From contig CAJNDS010002522.1 in assembly GCA_905221605.1 (NCBI GenBank), positions 309,799 to 373,798 of the forward strand: a stretch of 64,000 nucleotides of DNA. The letters run 5' to 3'. Position 1 is the first letter of the stretch. Each line of letters starts with the position of its first letter. Shown in pieces: positions 60,138 to 64,000 of this stretch. The stretch comes from Symbiodinium natans. Its lineage: Eukaryota > Sar > Dinophyceae > Suessiales > Symbiodiniaceae. A model generated the notes under the pieces. It saw only the letters and a list, made by a program, of their open reading frames with translations, did not search any database and was not told the origin of the DNA. The position numbers and the translations under genes are program-made.

Positions 60138-60236
60138 ATGGTCAGAGCTCATGAGCCCCCCAAAACCCGGGCCTCCTTAGGAAAAGAAGGCGCTGCCAGT
60201 TTGGCCTGTGCCTTGCAGAGGGGACGGCCCAAGGAG
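60138..60236 (+). CDS. Putative exon with possible start codon
   Basis: ATG opens VRAHEPPKTRASLGKEGAAS then LACALQRGRPKE. CCCTAAA before, TTTAGGG after. Confidence 0.57.
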
Positions 60237-60439
60237 TTAGGGCTCAGGGTTTAGGGTTTAGGGTTCAGGGTTCAGGGGTTAGGGCTTAGGGCTAGGGTTG
60301 GGTTTTAGGGCTTCCAGGGATTAGGGTTTTAGGCTTCTAGGTTTTTTTCACGCTTTGGCGGGGGTTAAGGGGTTTAGGGTTTGTGGGCTGGAATGTCAGG
60401 GTTTTGGATCCGAGGATTGGCTTTCAATGCATCGGGAGT

Positions 60440-60825
60440 AGCAACCCTAAACCCTAAGCCCTAAGCCCTAACCCCTGACCCCTAAACCCTAAACCCTAAA
60501 CCCTAAACCCTATACCCTAAACCCTAAACCCTAAACCCTAAACCCTAAATCTCAAACCCTAAACCCTAAACCCTAAACCCTAAACCCTAAACCCTAAACC
60601 CTAAACCCTAAACCCTAAACCCTAAACCCTAAACCCTAAACCCTAAACCCTAAACCCTAAACCCTAAACCCGAAACACTAAACCCTAAACCCTAAACCCT
60701 AAACCCTAAACCCTAAACCCTAAACCCTAAACCCTAAACCCTAAACCCTAAACCCTAAACCCTAAACCCTAAACCCTAAACCCTAAACCCTAAACCCTAA
60801 ACCCTAAACCCTAAACCCAAACTCT
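60440..60825. repeat. Telomere-like array, CCCTAAA, about 385 bp
   Basis: The longest clean C-strand array: more than 50 units. Confidence 0.96.
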
Positions 60826-60899
60826 TCGGGCATTTTAGAAGTTTCAATGTCTCTGTCCGACAAAAGTCCCTAGATGGGACTTTTCCGGATTGGTTGATT

Positions 60900-60950
60900 G
60901 GTGCTGCCCCGAACAGCGGGGGGTCAAACAGGGCCGTGGTTGCAAAGCAG
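60900..60950 (+). CDS. Putative exon, unassigned
   Basis: Frame GAAPNSGGSNRAVVAKQ, meeting GTACCG. Confidence 0.45.
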
Positions 60951-61062
60951 GTACCGCCGTGACGGTTAGGGCGAAGTTCAGGGTTAGGGTAAACAGGGTT
61001 TCAGGGAAAAGGGTTTCAGGGTAGTGGGTTCAGGCTTGGGTTTCTAATCCTATACTTCTCAG

Positions 61063-61252
61063 GTTCAAGGAGTTTTATTTGGGCATAGGATGGGAAATCT
61101 CGGACATTCTTGAGCCATACTGCTTGGCGCGACCACGCACAGTCGCGGCACCAGCATGGACACCGGTTTGCCTGTCATGCTGCGAAAAATATCGCGGCCA
61201 AGCCCCGAAACGCCGAATCCCAAATACTGATCACGGTACTTTTTGCCTCCTT
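61063..61252 (+). CDS. Putative exon, cysteine-containing
   Basis: After CTTCTCAG the frame reads FKEFYLGIGWEISDILEPYC, LARPRTVAAPAWTPVCLSCC, EKYRGQAPKRRIPNTDHGTF, CLL before GTCCCTAAG. At 190 bp it is the longest island outside the F-box-like gene. Confidence 0.58.
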
Positions 61253-61314
61253 GTCCCTAAGCCCTAAACCCTAAACCCCAAACGCTAAACCCTAAAGCCA
61301 AAACCCTAAAGCCT

Positions 61315-61475
61315 AAACCCTAAACCCTAAACCCTAAACCCTGCCCCGAAAAACCCTAAACCCTAAACCCTAAACCCTAAACCCTAAACCCTAAACCCTA
61401 AACCCTAAACCCTAAACCCTAAACCCTAAACCCTAAACCCTAAACCCTAAACCCTAAACCCTAAACCCTAGTGTG
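61315..61475. repeat. Telomere-like array, CCCTAAA
   Basis: About 20 units. The island after it (61470-61535) reads VWPSYVGPCQVAQRVWGSGA, a weak exon candidate. Confidence 0.94.
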
Positions 61476-61692
61476 GCCCTCCTATGTCGGGCCTTGTCAG
61501 GTAGCACAAAGGGTTTGGGGCTCGGGGGCCCCGAAAAACCCTAAACCCTAAACCCTAAACCCTAAACCCTAAACCCTGACTGAACTGCTCCTAGCCCTGG
61601 TTTAGGGTTTAGGGTTTAGGGTTTAGGGATTTGTAGTCCTGCTTGGACTCAGTGGGGCTTGGTGGGTAAGGGTTTAGAGTTCGGGGTACAGG

Positions 61693-61761
61693 GCTCAGTG
61701 CTTCCTCGGCGACGCTTGGGTGACTTTCAGGGCCGAAATCCTGCATGACTCAATGCCTTGA
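61693..61761 (+). CDS. Putative exon, unassigned
   Basis: Frame AQCFLGDAWVTFRAEILHDS then MP and TGA. Confidence 0.5.
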   Translation, partial: AQCFLGDAWVTFRAEILHDSMP

Positions 61762-61907
61762 ATCCGGATTTTCGAAAATATAGGGCTTTAAGAATTTTAA
61801 CATCCCAAGACCCTACGTCCTAAACCCTGAACCCGAAACCCTAAACCCTAGCCCGAAACCCTAAACCCTGTAAACCCTAACCCCTTTTTTGGAGTCCTTA
61901 TCAGCAG

Positions 61908-61971
61908 GGTTCTCCTCACGGCCACCCTAAAGCTCGCACTCCCACATTCTCAACCCAGGAGATTCAGGATC
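61908..61971 (+). CDS. Putative exon, unassigned
   Basis: After ATCAGCAG the frame reads VLLTATLKLALPHSQPRRFR then I and TAG. Confidence 0.47.
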
Positions 61972-62281
61972 TAGGGTAGGGTTTAGGGTTTAGGGTTTCG
62001 GGTTTAGGGTTTAGGGTTTAGGGTTTAGGGTTTAGGGTTTAGGGTTTAGGGTTTAGGGTTTAGGGTTTAGGTTTAGGGTTTAGGGTTTAGGGTTTAGGGT
62101 GTAGGGTGTAGGGTGTAGGGTTTGGGGTTTATGGTTTAGGGTATTGCGGGTTTCGGGTATTTAGGGTTGAGGGTTGAGGTGCGCTTGGATAGTCTGAAAT
62201 ACTCAGGTTTAGGCCGTTTCAGGGTTTTAGGGTGTTAGGGTTGTGGGTTTCGGGTTTTAGGGTTCCAGGGCTTTTTGGGTT

Positions 62282-62479
62282 TTGGGTCTAGCGCCTGGGA
62301 ATGTGGGCTGCTTGAGAAAGGTTATCACCATGATGCTGGACGGCTACCCTCCCATTGTTTCGCTGCAGGCCGCCACCCCTAAAACTCTGAAGCCTGAATT
62401 TCCCCAACGGAGCACCAAGCAAAACAGTCCAATAAAAGTCGCTGCCATTCACTTTGATGATGAAAGTGGTGTCCCATGA
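62282..62479 (+). CDS. Putative exon, unassigned
   Basis: Frame LAPGNVGCLRKVITMMLDGY, PPIVSLQAATPKTLKPEFPQ, RSTKQNSPIKVAAIHFDDES, GVP then TGA. The same frame reopens after the TGA (see next entry). Confidence 0.6.
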   Translation: MGLAPGNVGCLRKVITMMLDGYPPIVSLQAATPKTLKPEFPQRSTKQNSPIKVAAIHFDDESGVP

Positions 62480-62482
62480 GTG

Positions 62483-62565
62483 GACATGGGCAGCAGTGAA
62501 TTATGGCAGCAAGCGACGGTCTTTGTTGATGGACTAGGAATATATGGCTGGATGGCTTACAGATA
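62483..62565 (+). CDS. Putative exon, unassigned, cut by a MITE
   Basis: Frame DMGSSELWQQATVFVDGLGI then YGWMAYR, in the same phase as 62282-62479 across one TGA. It ends at a family G MITE. An AG in CAGCAG (62491-62496) could start it. Confidence 0.55.
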
Positions 62566-62793
62566 CTTGGAGGTTCATGGTACTTAATTATACCCCAATT
62601 AAAACTGCACTTATCATGCACTGATAAGCCCCTGAATTACCCTAACATGGTGTTAATTGGGCTATTAAGTACAACCCAAACCCTAAACCCCTAAACCCTA
62701 AATCCTAAACTCTAGGGTGGGTTATAAATACAGATGATAATTGGGTTCTAAGTGCAATTTGTATTTGGGTTCAAACTACCATGAACCTCCAAG
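62566..62793. mobile_element. MITE family G, copy 3 (228 bp), with telomere-like insert
   Basis: CTTGGAGGTTCATGG / CCATGAACCTCCAAG ends, flanked by TA on both sides. About 45 bp of CCCTAAA-like text (62675-62720) lies inside, which explains the extra length over copies 1 and 2. Confidence 0.87.
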
Positions 62794-62886
62794 TAGGAAA
62801 AGGATAAGGCTTTGTGAACGACGTGCATGTCGACACCCAAAACGGTTCACTACGGAACACGCCTCGAATTCTCACAGCGGCACTAG

Positions 62887-63036
62887 CTTGATGATTTAAA
62901 GGAACTCTTCCGTTTGCGAGACTTTTTGGCAAGCGGGGGCCCCGATTTCCCGACGCTGATTTGGCAGGACTTCCTCGCCACCTGCGAAAACGTCTTCCTC
63001 ATCATCTTCTGCGTAGAGATGTGCATCATGACCCAT
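62887..63036 (+). CDS. Putative exon, ion-channel-like membrane helix
   Basis: After CACTAG the frame reads LDDLKELFRLRDFLASGGPD, FPTLIWQDFLATCENVFLII, FCVEMCIMTH, then GT. The words ENVFLIIFCVEMCI resemble the second voltage-sensor helix of voltage-gated cation channels, where a Phe-rich helix carries a conserved Glu. Suggestive only. Confidence 0.68.
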
Positions 63037-63168
63037 GTCTGAATGCTAAAAAACCTTGGTAGCCGGGTGGTGCCCTTTTGCCCTAAGCCAGGGAGGTAGC
63101 TAGACGTTAAAACAAGTGCACCCAGGATCGTGTTTCGGGGTGCCATGATTCAGGGGTTTGGGGGAATA

Positions 63169-63363
63169 CTCGGTAGCCCGGTACCCATTATAATAAGGGT
63201 ACCCTTTTTGGGGTCGGTTACTTGACAAGGGAACCTTGAACCAAAAAACATGCTACGACTGGCCTACCCTAAACCAAAACCCAACAACCTTATAATAAGG
63301 GCGCCACTAAACTACCAAAGAAGAAGAAGGGAAAAGGGCAACACTGGGCACTGGGCTACCAAG
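63169..63363. mobile_element. Family A element, long copy (195 bp)
   Basis: Ends CTCGGTAGCCCGG and ...CACTGGGCTACCAAG, inner inverted words cattataataagggtaccc / accttataataagggcgcc. A second partial copy (CTTGGTAGCCGGGTGGTGCCC) starts at 63054. 63125-63167 between them may be an exon (RIVFRGAMIQGFGGI). Confidence 0.75.
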
Positions 63364-63771
63364 AATCATTTACACAAGGGCTTCGGGTTCAGGGCGTTTT
63401 GGGGTGTGTAGCAATGTACGACTCAAACCCTAAACCCTAAACCCCAAACCCCAAACCCTAAACCCTAAACCCTATATAAACCCTAAATCCTGAGCCGCGA
63501 AACCCTAAGAGTTGAGGCCTGTGGGTTTGGTGTCAGACTTTCTTTGGGTAGAAGGGCTTCGGGACTGGCTCAGGACCCTACACCCTAAACCCTAAACCCT
63601 AAACCCTAAACCCTAAACCCTAATTTAAACCCTAAGCCCTAAACCCTAATCCCTAAACCCTAAACCCTAAACCCCAAACCCTGGTCCTTTCGGAACTCCT
63701 TCCCGGAGCTCCGGCTTAGGGGCTTTAGGGTTTTGCTTCCGGGGTTTAGGGTTTAGGGCTTCCGGGGTTTA

Positions 63772-63890
63772 CTTGGAGGATCGGGGCACTTAGTAAGTAG
63801 GGTTATAAGTACCTGAACTGGGCTTGTAAGTCTTGTTATGTAAAGGTACTTAACTTATATCCCTACTTGCTGTGTCGCCTCATCCTGTTC
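63772..63890. mobile_element. MITE family F, copy 2
   Basis: CTTGGAGGATCGGGGCACTT then agtaagtagggttataagta, inverted at the other end as tacttaacttatatccctac, gcctcatcct. Same layout as 38332-38452. Confidence 0.75.
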
Positions 63891-64000
63891 GTAGGGCTTA
63901 GTGTTGAGGGTCTAGGGCTTCCGGGTTTAGGGTTTGGGGTTTAGGCTTTAGGGCTTAGGGTCCAGGACTTCTAGGGTTTAGGGTTTAGGGTTTAGGGTTT
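63891..64000. repeat. Degraded to clean TTTAGGG to window end
   Basis: G-strand text continuing past the right edge. Confidence 0.9.

Noticed and set aside
1-64000. Chromosome end (true telomere)
   Set aside because: Arrays occur in both orientations throughout, are interrupted every 100-300 bp by unique sequence, and coding islands lie on all sides; no single terminal array is seen.

Overview
This window looks like nuclear DNA of a dinoflagellate. The evidence is: hundreds of copies of the plant/dinoflagellate-type telomere repeat (TTTAGGG)n in both orientations across almost all 64 kb; a DIRS-type tyrosine-recombinase retrotransposon that carries a cytosine methyltransferase; introns that need GA-AG and GC-AG splice sites; and every convincing host exon lying on the plus strand, as in the one-way gene arrays of these algae. 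The species cannot be named from the sequence.

Layout. 1-270 is the 3' end of a gene with a Josephin-like (ataxin-3 type) domain. 480-1340 is a degenerate satellite. 1400-5740 is telomere-like repeat broken by short coding-like islands. 6250-8908 is a compact F-box-like gene whose introns are short terminal-inverted-repeat (TIR) elements of three families. 11090-17948 is a structurally complete but decayed DIRS-like element with split direct repeats, inserted in a CCCTAAG array. 18245-63170 is a long series of 40-200 bp coding-like islands in telomere-like repeat. The best resolved gene there is an FkbM-type methyltransferase at 25133-28305, where at least nine exons join in frame. Minisatellites lie at 43070-44470 and 46690-47170, and other tandem arrays at 49102, 52424 and 56600.

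Main point. The unique islands between telomere-like arrays are not random spacers. Many are open only as plausible protein, start after AG and stop at GT, GC or GA, and in the FkbM-like gene they join into one recognisable protein. Several introns there repeat 3-5 bases of their own 5' end at the start of the next exon (GATC, GCTC, GAC, GCTGC), the footprint of insertion by an intron-generating element (introner). The simplest reading is that most of the window is transcribed and that its introns are built largely of telomere-like repeat. Exons often have CCCTAAA before them and TTTAGGG after them, so many introns could fold into a hairpin that brings their ends together.

Limits. Islands outside the FkbM-like and F-box genes are called as separate exons, because reading frame alone does not show which belong to one gene. 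Boundaries are mostly good to a few bases. In-frame stops at island ends may be true termini or may lie just past a 5' splice site. No database search was possible, so family names rest on motifs seen by eye.
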